A DNA stretch of 64,000 nucleotides from contig CM055095.1 of the NCBI GenBank assembly GCA_029204225.1, positions 66,551,940-66,615,939 on the forward strand. Reading direction: 5' to 3'. The position numbers and the translations under genes are program-made. This document shows, piece by piece, positions 50,600 to 62,258 of the stretch (positions are counted from its first letter, which is position 1; each line of letters begins with the position of its first letter). The notes below the pieces were generated by a model. That model searched no databases and had not been told where the DNA came from. It was given only the letters and a program-made list of their open reading frames with translations. This DNA is from Diphasiastrum complanatum. Lineage: Eukaryota > Streptophyta > Lycopodiopsida > Lycopodiales > Lycopodiaceae.

Positions 50600-50815
50600 T
50601 GTCTAGGGATAAAAAAAGCACAGTGAATCAAACTATCTCATATCAGTGCTGAGTGATCATTGATGCATAGTGTCTTACGGTCCAGACTCCAGTTGTTTAC
50701 AAATGATAATTTTGAACTGTACATGTTAATGAGGTATGAAGCCTCTAGAAGCCGTTTAGCAACCTTATCATAATATCAGAGTGATTGCAAAATCTGAATT
50801 TACAGTCAATCATCA
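50600..50815 (-). repeat. Inverted copy of the 8270-8490 dispersed repeat
   Basis: Aligns in reverse complement with the repeat in the Mpv17-like intron 1, including the block CACTATGCATCAATGATCACT. It lies about 400 nt beyond the RidA stop. Confidence 0.55.
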
Positions 50816-51587
50816 AAGGTGGAAAAAAGAAGAAGCTAGCACACCTCTAAAACCAGCAAACACCTTTATGCCAATGGATGCACCATAAAGTCCTAAACCC
50901 TAAACCTAGAAAAAACTATGCAAACAGGGCTTCATGCACATCAACCACATGAATGCTCATGTAGACCACCTACACCAAAAGAAGCTTGGGAACATGCAAT
51001 CACTGTCTTTCTAGCAACTCTACAGCCAATCCTAGCAAGAGGATTCACTCAAAATGATGCAGTATGCCTCCAAACAAAGCAAAGAAAAAAATGGTGGAAA
51101 AAAGTTTCAAGAATGTGTTCTGCTTGCAACTCTCCACACACCCACTTTTTTCCATCTCCATTGTTCCATAAATCGCCACCTTGACATAGAGTGCTCACAC
51201 ATGCATTTTCATTTCCTGTTGCTCTCTCCACAACCTCAAAAAGCTCCCGTAGAAAGTGCGCCCAAGAATCAAGCGTAGTGGTTGGAAATAAAATATTTCT
51301 AGGTTTTTTTTTGGAGTGTTCAGGCATTCCGGAATGCTCCTATCTTGGAATGTGGTTACGTTGCAACATAGGTAAGCCATAATGCAGCAACAATATTTTG
51401 GTGCACTTTCTCCCGTACTTGTTTTTATATTTTTTGAAAAGTTGTGTTGCCAACGTGCCAGGGTACGTTTCATGAAGTTACTTTCAACTTTTGTTGTTTT
51501 CGAAAAAGTTGAAGATATGAATAATTGGTGGAATAATATGTGATTGGGGAACACACATGGCCCCTTGAACCGGGCCCATGCCCCGAG
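50816..51587. other. Intergenic, no gene recognised
   Basis: Short frames without motifs. A palindrome GCATTCCGGAATGC (51325-51338) lies in a GGAAT-rich patch that resembles part of 8600-8690. Confidence 0.35.
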
Positions 51588-51606
51588 CCCCCCCCCCCCC
51601 CCCCCC
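51588..51606 (+). repeat. Poly(C) run of 19
   Basis: Nineteen consecutive C residues, bordered by GCCCCGAG and GCC; the only long homopolymer of C/G in the window. Confidence 0.9.
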
Positions 51607-53900
51607 GCCTTTTTTTTATTTCAATTATCTCAAGGTGATTTTTTTCTTTCTCAATTTCAAGCATCATTGATTGTAAAAAAATTTGCCCCATCCCTATTTT
51701 TTTTTGGATTTTTTCAACACTCCCCTCACACTCTTTATTCTCTCTTGTTTTGGTATTTATGGTTTAAAAAATTTTAGTTTCGAGTTGTAAACTCGGCAGC
51801 CTAATTGGCAATCCTTATACGGTCTTTTTTGGAGCTGAAACTCCTCTAATGTTTACACTTCATACCGGAGGAGTATTAGATGGTGGCAAAACTTTTCCTA
51901 GAGTAGAGTCATGGTGGCCAAACATGTTAGGGAGGCCCATGACGATATAATAACAAGTTTCATACATGTTATATGTTAAAGAATGGTCAAAATAGATAAG
52001 AGAAAAAGAATGCCAGTAAAAATCATGGCATCACATATGTTTGAAGAATAGGGGGTATACACACACAGCATAATGTAAGAAGCATTTAACTCTCTTGTGG
52101 GTTAAATGGCATGCACTTAGAGACATCTAAGGAGTTCAAATATGATCATCAGGTAGCATACATCTTACAAGATTTTCCAAGTATTAAAACCTTCTTGGAG
52201 GAACCTTTGAGTTTTGTATGAAGCTTTAAATGTGGTGTTTTTGTTTATTCCCATTTCTATGTTAGATGCATAGTCTTCTATTGTTAGATAACTTTTGTCT
52301 CCTTTGGTGTCAAACATTTATCATTTCCATGCAAGGATCTTCCTATCTAATCAAGCCCTTAAAATGAAACATCTAATGCATCCACAGATAGGAAGTTATT
52401 TTGATGTTAGGGATCCTTCTTCTTTTCACTTTTTTTTTTATTGGAAAAAGCTTTTCTATGCTTTAGAAGATTAAGCCACAAGTTTTTTTCTCTCTAATGA
52501 GCTAATATGTTATACATGAGGTTCTAGGATAATGTCATAAGTTATTCACTAGTCATCCTATCATCCTCTTGAATGGTTTTCGTCTTAGGAATCTCCTAAA
52601 AAATTGCCTTCATAATCTCTTTATCAGCTTTTGGTGAGTCCTTTACTTGCCTTATCATCCTCGTAGATCTATAGACATGGTCTTATTCATTACTCAACGC
52701 GCTTTTACTCAGTCTTGACCTTAATGATATATTTAGAATTTTTAGTCCTGTGTTTCATAACCACATTCTCTCTACAGTTTCCATTTTTTTACTCTCGCTT
52801 TCTTCTCATTTGACCTCCAACTTTTTTGTTCTTGCAATCTCTCATTTAATTTTTTGAGACAATGGCTTGGTTCTTCCAAGCAATCAAGTGTCAACTATCA
52901 TGGAGAAGTATAATGACACCAGAAAGACCTACAATTATCAACACTACAACAATTTCTCATCATGAAGCAATTAAAATTTTGTAGGATCACCCAATGTCTC
53001 ATTGGGTTTAATGAAAAAGATAGGAAATTTTAGCATCTATGGATTTTACTCAAAATACCTTTTGTGAATGGTGCAACCAAGCCTTGGGGTAAAATGAATG
53101 TTCAGGCTATTGCAATTACCAAGTTTTGCACTCTAGGGCATAAATTAGAAGGGGAAGATTTTGATTTTGTTTCCATAGTATAGGTAAATCCTACAAAGGT
53201 TCTTGAAGAAAAAGTATATGCTCAATGGGGAAATAATACTTCCACATCTTAAATCATTTGAGTGTACTAGATGATCATGAGCATCAAATGTTGCTATTGC
53301 AACATTTGTATCAAAGAGTTGACAGCCACTCATTTCAATTGGACCAACTCATACTCAAGGAAACTCTGTACGTCTCCCATCAGTCAACAAACCAACAAAA
53401 CTCCTATTCAACATTCATGCGTGCTAGAAAACTCTTATTCAACATTCATGCATGACTTGTTTCCTAGCTCTTAGTCCAATAACTATCGTAATAGTTTTGG
53501 TTTCTCAAGCAAATTGTTGTTTGTTCTCTCAATCTAGATTTTGTTGTTATAAATTCCTCAAGATAATTGCAAACGTTTAATATATGTGATTCCCCCACCC
53601 ATGGATTGGAAATCTTACCCTAGTACATTTACTTAAACCATATATAAGTTTGGTAAGCATGCAACTTCTTGTCATGTTCATACATTGCATTGTCAATGTC
53701 CCTCTACTAGCTTAATTGAAGTATATTAGTGAACAAAACATCACACGACAACATAGAGAAGAGATTTAATGCCTAGATCGAGCACTTTAGAATAATGAAA
53801 GTCATAGGGTAAACAATGATCTCCACTAATAACATGATGTAACTAGGCTAAGTTTTGTTGTGTTGTTCATATTGACCTATTTGAGAAGAGTGATGTTAAA
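51607..53900. other. Anonymous A/T-rich region, possible decayed coding remnant
   Basis: No gene is supported. Around 53060-53180 the + strand can be read NGATKPWGKMNVQAIAITKF then LGHKLEGEDFDFVSI, which looks protein-like, but it is short and matches no family I recognise. Confidence 0.25.
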
Positions 53901-54204
53901 TGAATCTCTCATCAATCATACAATGATAATGAGGCCAATAGGTTTGATTGTAGTGCTCAATGCACACGTTAGGGCTCATTTGTCCTACTTATATGGCCAA
54001 TATTAACCAAATGATAAATAAACAAATACGTAAACGAGGTTGAATAATACAATGAATCTTTCATCAGTCATACAATGATAATGAGGCTAATAGGTTTGAT
54101 TATAGTGCTTAATGCACACATTAGGGCTCATCTACCTTATTTATATGGCCAATATTCACCAAATGATAAATAAACAAATAAGTAAATGAGGTTGAAGCTT
54201 TGAA
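53901..54204 (+). repeat. Two-copy tandem duplication, 152 bp
   Basis: TGAATCTCTCATCAATCATAC at 53901 recurs with few changes at 54053. Both copies continue through GATAATGAGGC.AATAGGTTTGATT, TTAGGGCTCAT and CAAATGATAAATAAACAAATA to GAGGTTGAA. About 10% divergence. Confidence 0.85.
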
Positions 54205-55404
54205 AAAATTGTTAAACTAGTATTACCTGAATTCATGGTGTTGGATAAGCCAAACCTTAGAGATGGAAAAGGATACAAGTAGAAATGAGTACCTATTTTG
54301 AGTTTATGCCAAGATTGAGGGGAAACTGCATAAGGATTGTGTACGAATGCGACACCATTAAAACTTATTTAAGTAATGATATACACGTTATAAAAAATTG
54401 ATGAAAAGCCAATTCAAGTTTAGCAAACCTATGATTGAACAGGGAGAGAAATCAAGTGCCACTAATTTAAATTGGTGGTTTTGGGATCTAAACTTGTAAT
54501 CATAATAGAGGAATAAGGCAAGAAAAAAAGCAGATTGTTTTTAGGTTGTCTTATTGGAGTGCTTAACAATGTTATCATAGTGTTCAGTGCTAGAAAGGAG
54601 GATTGAAAAGTCATTGTAATGGTTAATCTGGTTACTCTTTGAAGACACAGTTTTATATTTGAGAGTTAGAGCGATGGAGGTAGGTAGTTTTTGCAAATAT
54701 GATGTTATGGTGACATTAATACCACACTTAAAGCCAATATAGCAACAAAACTTGGAACAAGCGTAGGGAATCACCTTGTTATTGATCAACAATGGCACTT
54801 TTCCCTATTGTCTCAACTTTATGACACCACAAACCAATTTTTGGTGTTGGTATATGCTCATAATTAGATAAAATAATCATTGTGAAGCTACATTTGTTCT
54901 ATCACTCAATGACATTGTTTGCAATTTAGTGATGCATTATAGAGAAAGTGACATCATGAACAATGCCTCTAAACAAAAATTGCTACTACTTTTTTACTAG
55001 AAGATAGATCTCATTGAACGTTAGGTTGCAGTTACTAGCATCAATCTAGAATTTTTTTTTTTTTCAAATTAGTGAATCTAGGTGACAAAAAACCCATATA
55101 GGAAAGAATCTACCTTGAAATTTAAGTGAAAGGATTCATGAAGTTTTGTTCTATAACATGTTCATGTACTTTGCTCATGTTTCTTAATACACTAAGTGTA
55201 ACACTATGCCTTCTTTGTACATTTGCATGTATGAATACCATGGATCTACTATGAAAGTTTGTTTTCAATGACGTTACAAATGCATGATCTATGGAGCTTG
55301 GTTTTCTTCTTCTAATCTAGGTGCTCATGTGTATTCATGTTGCTATTTTGGGTAAGGAACTATCAAGAGGACAAAGTCTCATGAAAATGAAGAACATTTG
55401 TGGA
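54205..55404. other. Intergenic, no gene recognised
   Basis: No supported frame on either strand and no clear repeat. Confidence 0.3.
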
Positions 55405-56140
55405 TGTTGATGTAAATTGGACAAGGAGACCAAAGATACATCTTCCCTTTTGTTTTCAAGCTATATTGCCTTGGCAGCCCTACTATTGCATAGGGAATAG
55501 AAGGTAGCTTTTTATACAAAATTTGATGTGTGAAAGGGATATATATTTGGGGACTAAGGAGGCCTTAATATGATAAGGGATGGATGATTGGGAGACTCAT
55601 ATGTAAATTAGGCATGTGTACTAGATGTCTATTGAGTTGATCTTGCTATCAAATCTACATGTGACTTATCCACCTTCTCTACTCGACCATCTCTCTTTTT
55701 TCTGATCCATGAAGGTATACATTGCATCTTGATGATTGCATGAAGACGTGCAACATTGAATCATCATTGAAAATGTAAATCAAATTAGTAATGTGCTTCA
55801 AGTCCATGTTTTTTAGGAGATCATCTTTGTATCAAGTTCATGTTGTTGCATACATAAATTTATGTGGAGGATCTTGGCAAAGACATTGCAAAACTTAGCG
55901 TGAACCATTAAGATTGGTGCTTGTTTCTTTTCAATAGACATTCCATTATGAGGGGGTCTCATCTTGGTCCTTGTATGTGGTGTTAATGTCACACGATCTT
56001 TGTGATTTTTTGCACACATGCTATCCTACCATCTGTTTTATTGATCATAATTTGCAATACTTATTTTCCATGTTCACCTATGGGTTTCTACTTTAAAGTT
56101 TAGGATTTTTTGCTAACGCTTTTGACAGTGGTATTAGAGC
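55405..56140 (+). mobile_element. Possible LTR end with primer-binding site
   Basis: TGGTATTAGAGCTT (56130-56143) resembles the Met-type primer-binding site and directly follows CTTTTGACAG. A candidate LTR start (TGTTGATG) lies at 55405. No partner LTR was found, and boundaries are tentative. Confidence 0.3.
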
Positions 56141-56340
56141 TTCAAGCTATGATCCATAGTCAAATTAAGGATCTTCCATGCATGATCATGTGATTGCATG
56201 TCTATCACTTCAAGACATCTACTAGGGCTCCTGTGTGTTAAGATCCACTATATCTTGGCTAGTAAATCCATCAATTTACAAGAATTGCATAGTTTGGGAG
56301 CCTCCCAAATGTCAAATACCAAGCGTGTAGATTTGGGAAT

Positions 56341-56343
<3 letters not shown>

Positions 56344-56393
<50 letters not shown>
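56344..56393 (+). repeat. (TA)n microsatellite
   Basis: About 25 uninterrupted TA units. Confidence 0.97.
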
Positions 56394-56394
<1 letters not shown>

Positions 56395-56779
56395 GATGCT
56401 AGTATCAATTGAATCAACAAGGTGCATACAAAATGTATGCCTTGATGCTTATTGCGCACTACAACATGTATCTTCATACAAGTCTATTTACAAGCTTTGA
56501 CATAATGGTACTTTCTCTTAATATACTTGCTTTCAGATTGAAATCTAGAATCAAAATGACAATGCAATTGTACTTTGATTGTCATAGAATGAAGTAGTTG
56601 GAATACTTTGAGGAAGTCCCATGTTATATAATAGAGGTTTTAACCAAATTGCTTAGTTGCATGGGTAGTAGCTATATATCTGATTCAATGGAAAAAAATG
56701 CAATAGAAGTTTGCTTTTGACTATTCCATGAAATACGACCATGATTGAGCAAGAATAGAAATTCCAAAGTCGACTTTTT

Positions 56780-57110
56780 TGAATCTACATCATTAGTCAG
56801 CTTCTATGTAACTTGAAAAACAAGGCTTTTTCTGTATTTGCTCCTCCATAGCTTGTAGATACCTCATAATTCTCACAAGGGCTTTTCAATGGATAATCCT
56901 AGGATTGGACATGAACTGACTCATAGTATTGACAATGAATGCAATGTTAGCTATGGTGCAGATCACCGCATACATAAGAGACCCAATTATGAGATGATAA
57001 GCCTCTTTCATTTGATCTTTTTCTTCTTTGGTCTATGGACAATACTCCTTTGACAATTTCAATCTTTTGCATACAAGATGCTACTTATCCTTCAGTTCAT
57101 ATTCCTCTGG
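56780..57110 (-). mobile_element. Copia reverse transcriptase/RNase H fragment
   Basis: Minus strand encodes AYHLIIGSLMYAVICTIANI, VNTMSQFMSNPR and IMRYLQAM, the copia segment linking reverse transcriptase to RNase H. It belongs to a different copia lineage from the young element (GSLMYA type). Old and broken. Confidence 0.65.
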
Positions 57111-57154
57111 CTGTGACATATAGATTTTCTCTTCAATAGTCCCATTGAGAAAAG

Positions 57155-58103
57155 TGTAGAATTTTTTGGGGGTCTTTTTTGTCGTTTTTTGTTTGTTGCG
57201 GAATTTTTGTTTGCAGGATTCTAGACAAGCGACTACAGATCACAAACTTTGAAGCATTCAATCAGACAGATGTGACATGACAATCAAAGATGGAAGAACT
57301 GAGAAGTAGTTTGTATTTTGCTCTTGCTTTTGGAGTGAGTCGATTAGTATCACGCATGTTGGCGGCTTGTCGCTCCTCTTAGAGAATTTTTTGCTATGTT
57401 CTGCACGTTGGCAGACTTTTATGCATAGCTTACAATGCTAACAAAATGCTCACACTACTCTCTACTTATCTATGTATGTCTTCTTCTATCCTATACTTAT
57501 CCCATCTGGAGAAATTACAAGATAGCTTAACAGCTGATTACAAGAGAGGTTCAACGCTAATCTATTGGTTAGCCATCCTCTGATAATGTTGCTCTTGACA
57601 ACTGAGCATGATAGTACAATGACCTCACGCTCGTCGAGCTGTTAACTACTAACTTGACTCGACTTTTGGTTTTGGCTTGACGTTCATCTTCAGTACTTCG
57701 GGTACCTCGGCTTCGGTGACTTCGACTTTGGACTCCTTTGGATTCAGTCCTCATCGACCACTTTGATGCTGATGACTTCGGCTCTGGTTGCAATGTCACC
57801 TCGCCGTCCACTTTGGTGACTTCGACTTCGACGACTTTGGCCTATGGCACTTCGACTTCGGGGAATGCTAGGGAATGGTTGCAAGAGTTCACCATTTCCA
57901 ACACTCCCTCTTGAACGTTGCAACATTTCTGCTCATCCAATTCCATTGCTTTTCTTGGTTTGGTAAACAATGGCTTGTTCAGCGGCTTTGTCAGCAAATC
58001 TGCAATCATGTCTTCAGATTTTATATATTGAACACTCATTTTTCCTTTTGAGATCAAGTCTCGAATGTGATGGTACTTTAGAAGAATGTGTTTGGTCTTC
58101 GAA
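57155..58103 (-). mobile_element. Copia 3' end: RNase H end, polypurine tract and LTR
   Basis: On minus, KTKHILLKYHHIRDLISKGK and YIKSEDMIADLLTKPLNKPL (about 57965-58103) are the C-terminal end of copia pol. A purine tract (GAGGGAG, 57904-57910) and an LTR running from 57903 down to about 57155 follow. The LTR is homologous to 30869-31611. The homology to copia stops abruptly at about 58103. The element is broken. Confidence 0.75.
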
Positions 58104-58133
58104 ATGATGTTGAATATATTATTAATCTGTAGG

Positions 58134-58309
58134 CTGTAACAGGTATGGCAGATGGAGCTGGCCCATTGAAAGCTGGTCGTGCATGTACCAATGGAGTTGC
58201 ACTACGTTTCTATTTGATTCCACCCCACCTTGCACACAACGTATCTAAATTAATCTCCAAATTTCAAGCAATTGGATTGTCTGACCACGATATAATCTCT
58301 TTCAAATAA
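58134..58309 (+). pseudogene. Orphan terminal-exon-like fragment of an unrecognised host gene
   Basis: After an A/T-rich stretch with a branch-point-like TTATTAAT and an acceptor CTGTAG (ending 58133), the + strand is open for 58 codons to a TAA. It encodes AVTGMADGAGPLKAGRACTN, then GVALRFYLIPPHLAHNVSK, LISKFQAIGLSDHDIISFK. The mix of Gly/Pro turns and amphipathic helix looks like a conserved globular C-terminus, not low-complexity noise. I do not recognise the family. No upstream exon on + was found in the window, and both sides are copia pieces (57155-58103 and 58900 onward). It could be the last exon of a gene whose other exons lie elsewhere, a captured fragment, or a remnant of a destroyed gene. 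Confidence 0.4.
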
Positions 58310-58322
58310 TTGTCAAGTACAT

Positions 58323-58900
58323 AACCTTATCTGTTGGATTTTGCTAGTCCAACCCAATTTGACAACCAATATGATGGCAGAGGATTTCTACATTCCGATG
58401 AGGTTCTCTTTACACATAACTCACCAAGAAAAATAGCAACAAAATAGCTTTATTGAGCTGCAAAACAAATCAGACATAAGAGCAGCATGGAGCGCAAGCA
58501 TGGAGCGATGAAGCACCGAGAATGGAAGCGCATGGAGAATGGAGTGATGGAGCACGAAGAATAGGATCGCATGGAGAATGGCGCATGGAGAATGGAACAT
58601 GGAGCACAAGCATGGAGCGACACAAGAGCGCGAGCATGGAGCAATGGAGCTTAAAAGTAAAAGTCGTGCAAATATCGCGCGTACAGGCACAAGCATGGGT
58701 ATTTTTTGAAGGGTTCATGGGCATGCGTACAGGGCACATTTAATATAATTATTGAAATATTAAACAATTGGTTTAATGCCTGTATAAATAAAAATTTTAT
58801 ACCCTAATTTGATACTTGGGCATAGGATAACATGGCCAAATATGCCCTAGTAATGGTATATCCCTGGCATTTCCGAAGCTTATACCAGTCTGGTCGAGTA
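58323..58900. other. Unassigned segment with a GGAGC minisatellite
   Basis: Begins TGTTGGATTTTGCTAGTCCAA, which contains a small inverted repeat (TTGGA...TCCAA), and may be LTR-derived. No partner copy was found. The minisatellite at 58481-58650 lies inside it. Confidence 0.3.
58481..58650 (+). repeat. Degenerate minisatellite based on GCATGGAGAATGGAGC
   Basis: About ten units built from CATGGAG(A/C)(A/G) words with unit lengths of roughly 13-20 bp. All three minus frames stay open across it, which is why spurious frames appear here. Confidence 0.7.
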
Positions 58901-60406
58901 TTACCTTGGGTGTATCGAAAGTCTTATGTCCTTGCAATAGATAGTAGATCCTTCTATAAATATTGATCTTGCATGAGTCTCTTTGATCTGAACATCATCC
59001 AAGTTAAATTTCTGATCTTCATGGACGACCACATCTCTACTAACAGCATTATTGTCAGTAGAGGGCAAATAAATCTTGTATGCTTTTTTAGTAGATGCAT
59101 AACCTACAAAAATTCCTTTCACTACACTAAGATCTTCCTTCTTCCTAGTTTCTATAGGTACATGTACAAAGCATACACAGCCAAAAATCCTAAGACGATC
59201 TACCTTAGGCTTTTTCTTATACAAAATCTCAAATGGTGTCTTTCCTCCTATTGCAAGATTTGGAAGCCTATTACAAAGATAGTTTGCACATGCAACTGCC
59301 TCTCCCCAAAATCCTCTAGGCAGAGAAGCTTCCAGCCTAATGGCTTTTGCACATTCACACAAAGTTCTATTTTTCTCTCAGCAACTCCATTTTTCTGAGG
59401 AGTATATGAACAAGAAAACTATCTTTGAATATCCTCTCTCTCACAAAAGTCTTTAAACTTATTGGAAGTGTATTCCCCTCCATTATCACTTCTTAAAGCT
59501 TTTATCTTGAAAGGAAACTGCTTCTCTACATAAGCTTTAAAAGTAAGAAAAACATCATAAACCATGGCTTTTCAAGACAACATATAGATCCAAAAATGTC
59601 TTGTATAATCATCTATAAAAGAGACAAAGCAGTTGGCTCCTCCTTTGCTCTTAGTTGATGGGAAATGAACATCTGAGTGTACAAGTTCAAATGGTTGCTT
59701 TGTCTTGATACTTGATCTAGGAAAAGGCCTTCTGTGTGACTTTGCCAGCACACAAGCTTCACAAGGTAGAAGCTCCTTTGTCAGTGTCTTTGGTACACCA
59801 ATAACTTTTCCTTCTTTGACCATAGATTGCATGGCTTTTCCTTCTAGTTTGTACAACTTACCAATTCTAGATCCTCTAGCAATAACTTCATTTTCTCTTG
59901 AGATTATCCACTTGTCAACTTGAAACTTGACATCCAATCCACTATCAAACAATTGTCCTACACTAATGAGATTCTTAGTCAATTTAGGTACATACAGTAC
60001 ATCATGTAAGCAAAAAGATTTTGATGATGATGCATGTAATGGAATGCTACCTATTCCTTCAATTCTACACTCTACATCATTAGCAGTATAGATTGATCTT
60101 TTTGCACCTAAATATGGCATGAGATTAGTGAAAGAGTTCCTAGAACTAGACATGTGGGAACTAGCCCCACTATCTATCCACCATACTTCTTCATTCTTAA
60201 AAGGGAAAGATGAAAGAGTAGACATCATTAATGAATCCTCTCTTTCACTCTCTACACCCTCACACTCATCCTCATTAGTAAGGTTAGCTTGCTTAGATTG
60301 GTTCTTCTTCTTGAAACAGTTTGATGCATAGTGTCCTTTGATAGCTTCTTCTTGCCACTGGATGTTGCACCTTGTGAGTGTGAAAAGTTTTACACTTGGT
60401 GTGTGT

Positions 60407-60477
60407 TGTCGGGCTAGGGATTGAACCTAGGACCTCCCCCATTTCGGTGGGGTGCTCTACCACTGAGCTACCCGTCC
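60407..60477 (-). other. tRNA-like cloverleaf in the left LTR (the 3' LTR)
   Basis: 71 nt on minus: TAGCTCAGTGGTAGAG (A box and D arm, 4-bp stem), an anticodon arm of four C:G pairs with loop CCGAAAT (GAA, the Phe anticodon, at the expected position), variable loop AGGTC, and a T arm CTAGG/CCTAG with 7-nt loop TTCAATC (B box GGTTCAATCC). The acceptor stem pairs at most positions. No introns. Confidence 0.7.
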
Positions 60478-60632
60478 ATTTGTGTTCCAAGAGTGTTGTG
60501 CAAGGGCTATAGCCTTGACACTTTTTAACACTCCCCCTCAAGGCATAGCCCTTTTTAGCTACCGTCCGCCTAGACCACACCCACAACCATGGCTCTGATA
60601 CCATGTGAAAAGTTTTTACACTTGGTGTGTGT

Positions 60633-60703
60633 AGTCGGGCTAGGGATTGAACCTAGGACCTCCCCCATTCCGATGGGGTGCTCTACCACTGAGCTACCCG
60701 TCC
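60633..60703 (-). other. tRNA-like cloverleaf in the right LTR (the 5' LTR)
   Basis: Same fold as the left copy, with a slightly different anticodon loop (TCGGAAT). The acceptor stem GGACGGG pairs with CCCGACT except at one position; the T arm is perfect. Pol III A and B boxes are intact. Confidence 0.7.
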
Positions 60704-62258
60704 ATTTGTGTGCCAAGAGTGTTGTGCAAGGGCTATAGCCTTGACACTTTCTAACAGTGAGGACTGATCCTCACCACCTTCTTTGGCTTTGTCCTTCTTG
60801 AAGTGTTGTTGTTCTTTGCCCTTGCCTCTTGACTTGTCTCTGATGAAGAGTGCTTTGTCATCTCCACCATCTTTCAATGAAAGTCTGTTGATCCTCAGCA
60901 TCTTGTTCTCTTGTCTGCTTTCTTCAGCAATGAGAACACCTTGCAGTGTCTCCAAGGATGGAAGATCCTCTCTAACAGCATAAGTCTGCACAATATTGTC
61001 ATACTCATCTCTAAGTCCATTCAGGACTACTTGAACAAGTTCAGTGTTCTTAAGAGCATCATTAATACCAGCTAACTCTTGATGAAGATCCTTAACTCTC
61101 ATGACATATGATGAAGCACTCTCATCTACTCTCTAATAGCTTAGAAATATTTGGTTTCTAAGTGTAAGCAATCTAGAAGTATTTTTGATTTCATAGATTG
61201 TTTTTAGAGTATCCCAAGCTTCCTTGGCAATGGTTCATGTACTGATCTCTCTTAACACTTCATTGGTAACATTCATTTTTATAAAATGAAGGGCAATTTT
61301 GGTTCTTTTGTGGAATGCTGCAGCTTCATAAGGTGCAGTAGGTTCTTCTTCAGCTCCACTCACAATATCCATTACATCTTGTAGAATCAACAATGATTCC
61401 ATTCTAATCATCCACATTGTATAATTGGAAGATGTTAATCTCTCACTGTGCTCTAAGAAATGTGAACCAGATGAAGACATCTTCTTGGTGAAAAATTCTA
61501 GTAATGAGAAAAAAAATGGAGTTGAAAGGATGTTGCTTGCTATCTCAATCTAGGATCTAACACAGATGTTGATCCACCCTATGAAATCTAGCAACAGATG
61601 TGAGAACAAATTCTCAATACAGAAAATCAACCTATCTTGAATCTGGATCTTGCTTCAGTCACAAAAGAAGAAGCACATGCAAGCAAGAAGTCTATCTCTC
61701 TCACGAGTTTTCAATGTACTGAAAAACTCTCTAGGAACTTACTTTCAACTCAAACACAGTAATATGTGTGAAATGAAAAGTCTAAGACCTCAGAACACTC
61801 ACTTCTATCCAATCCTACTTGATTGACAGTGAAAATTGATGAAAAATGGTGAAAAAGACAGATGTCTGCTCACTTTGGCATATCCCACGAGTTGAGTACC
61901 CTCTCAAAATCTCTGATTGCCTAAAACTCTTCTAAAAACAAATCAAATTGATTTAGAAACAAGAGCAACACATTCTACTCTTCAATACCTATCCAACAAG
62001 CTATAGAACATCAAATTTGGATCATTCCTTGAGAAGTAGCACTCATTAATGAGGGTTGAATTTACACGTGTGAGCTCTCTGTCCATACAGAGCTCCGCTG
62101 GATCAAATCAGCCTTGATTTGATCCACTTATGATCCACAGATTGCTTGTTTCTCAGCGAGTTTGAATCCTTCTCCAAAATCCGAGTTCCTGCAAGCAAAA
62201 GCACTGATGATCTGATGTATACACCCTCACCTCTTCAAAGCATGAAGCTCTGATACCA

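Larger units (their letters stand above)
60379..60756 (-). mobile_element. Miniature LTR element (TRIM) with a tRNA-like unit in each LTR
   Basis: 378 bp, bounded by GTGAG on both sides (60374-60378 and 60757-60761). LTRs are 60379-60530 and 60604-60756 (152 and 153 bp, about six differences), and begin TGTTA and end CACA on the minus strand. The interior is only 73 bp: a Met-type primer-binding site (TGGTATCAGAGCCATGG on minus, 60587-60603) and a polypurine tract (TTGAGGGGGAG on minus, 60531-60541). There is no coding capacity, so it would depend on other elements' proteins. It sits in the gag region of the copia fossil. It looks structurally whole; moderate age. Confidence 0.9.
58901..62258 (-). 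mobile_element. Minus-strand copia fossil (gag to integrase), hosting a TRIM
   Basis: Reading on minus from the primer-binding site (TGGTATCAGAGCTT, 62245-62258): gag from 61480 (HSERLTSSNYTMWMIRMESL), more gag to about 60780, a zinc-knuckle region interrupted by the miniature element at 60379-60756, protease WWIDSGASSHMS (about 60190), pre-integrase and integrase start (LVHSDVHFPSTKSKGGANCF, FIDDYTRHFWIYML), and the integrase C-terminal side (RLEASLPRGFWGEAVACANY, IFGCVCFVHVP, GIFVGYASTKKAYKIYLPS) near 58970-59362. Reverse transcriptase is not seen. It is the same lineage as the young copia element, but older and broken in several places. Confidence 0.85.

Noticed and set aside
53060-53180. 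Protein-like stretch NGATKPWGKMNVQAIAITKF
   Set aside because: Too short, no family recognised and no continuation in either direction; kept only as a note in the region entry.
57569-57926. Ser/Arg-rich minus frames
   Set aside because: They fall inside a copia LTR whose homologue at 30869-31611 does not keep them open.
58470-58739. Cys/Ser-rich minus frames resembling a secreted cysteine-rich peptide
   Set aside because: The Cys pattern arises from the GGAGC minisatellite and is open in several frames at once.
60633-60703. A functional cellular tRNA gene
   Set aside because: The unit lies inside duplicated LTRs of a transposed element, the two copies have different anticodon loops, and the residue before the anticodon is not the usual T. 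A tRNA-derived part fits better.
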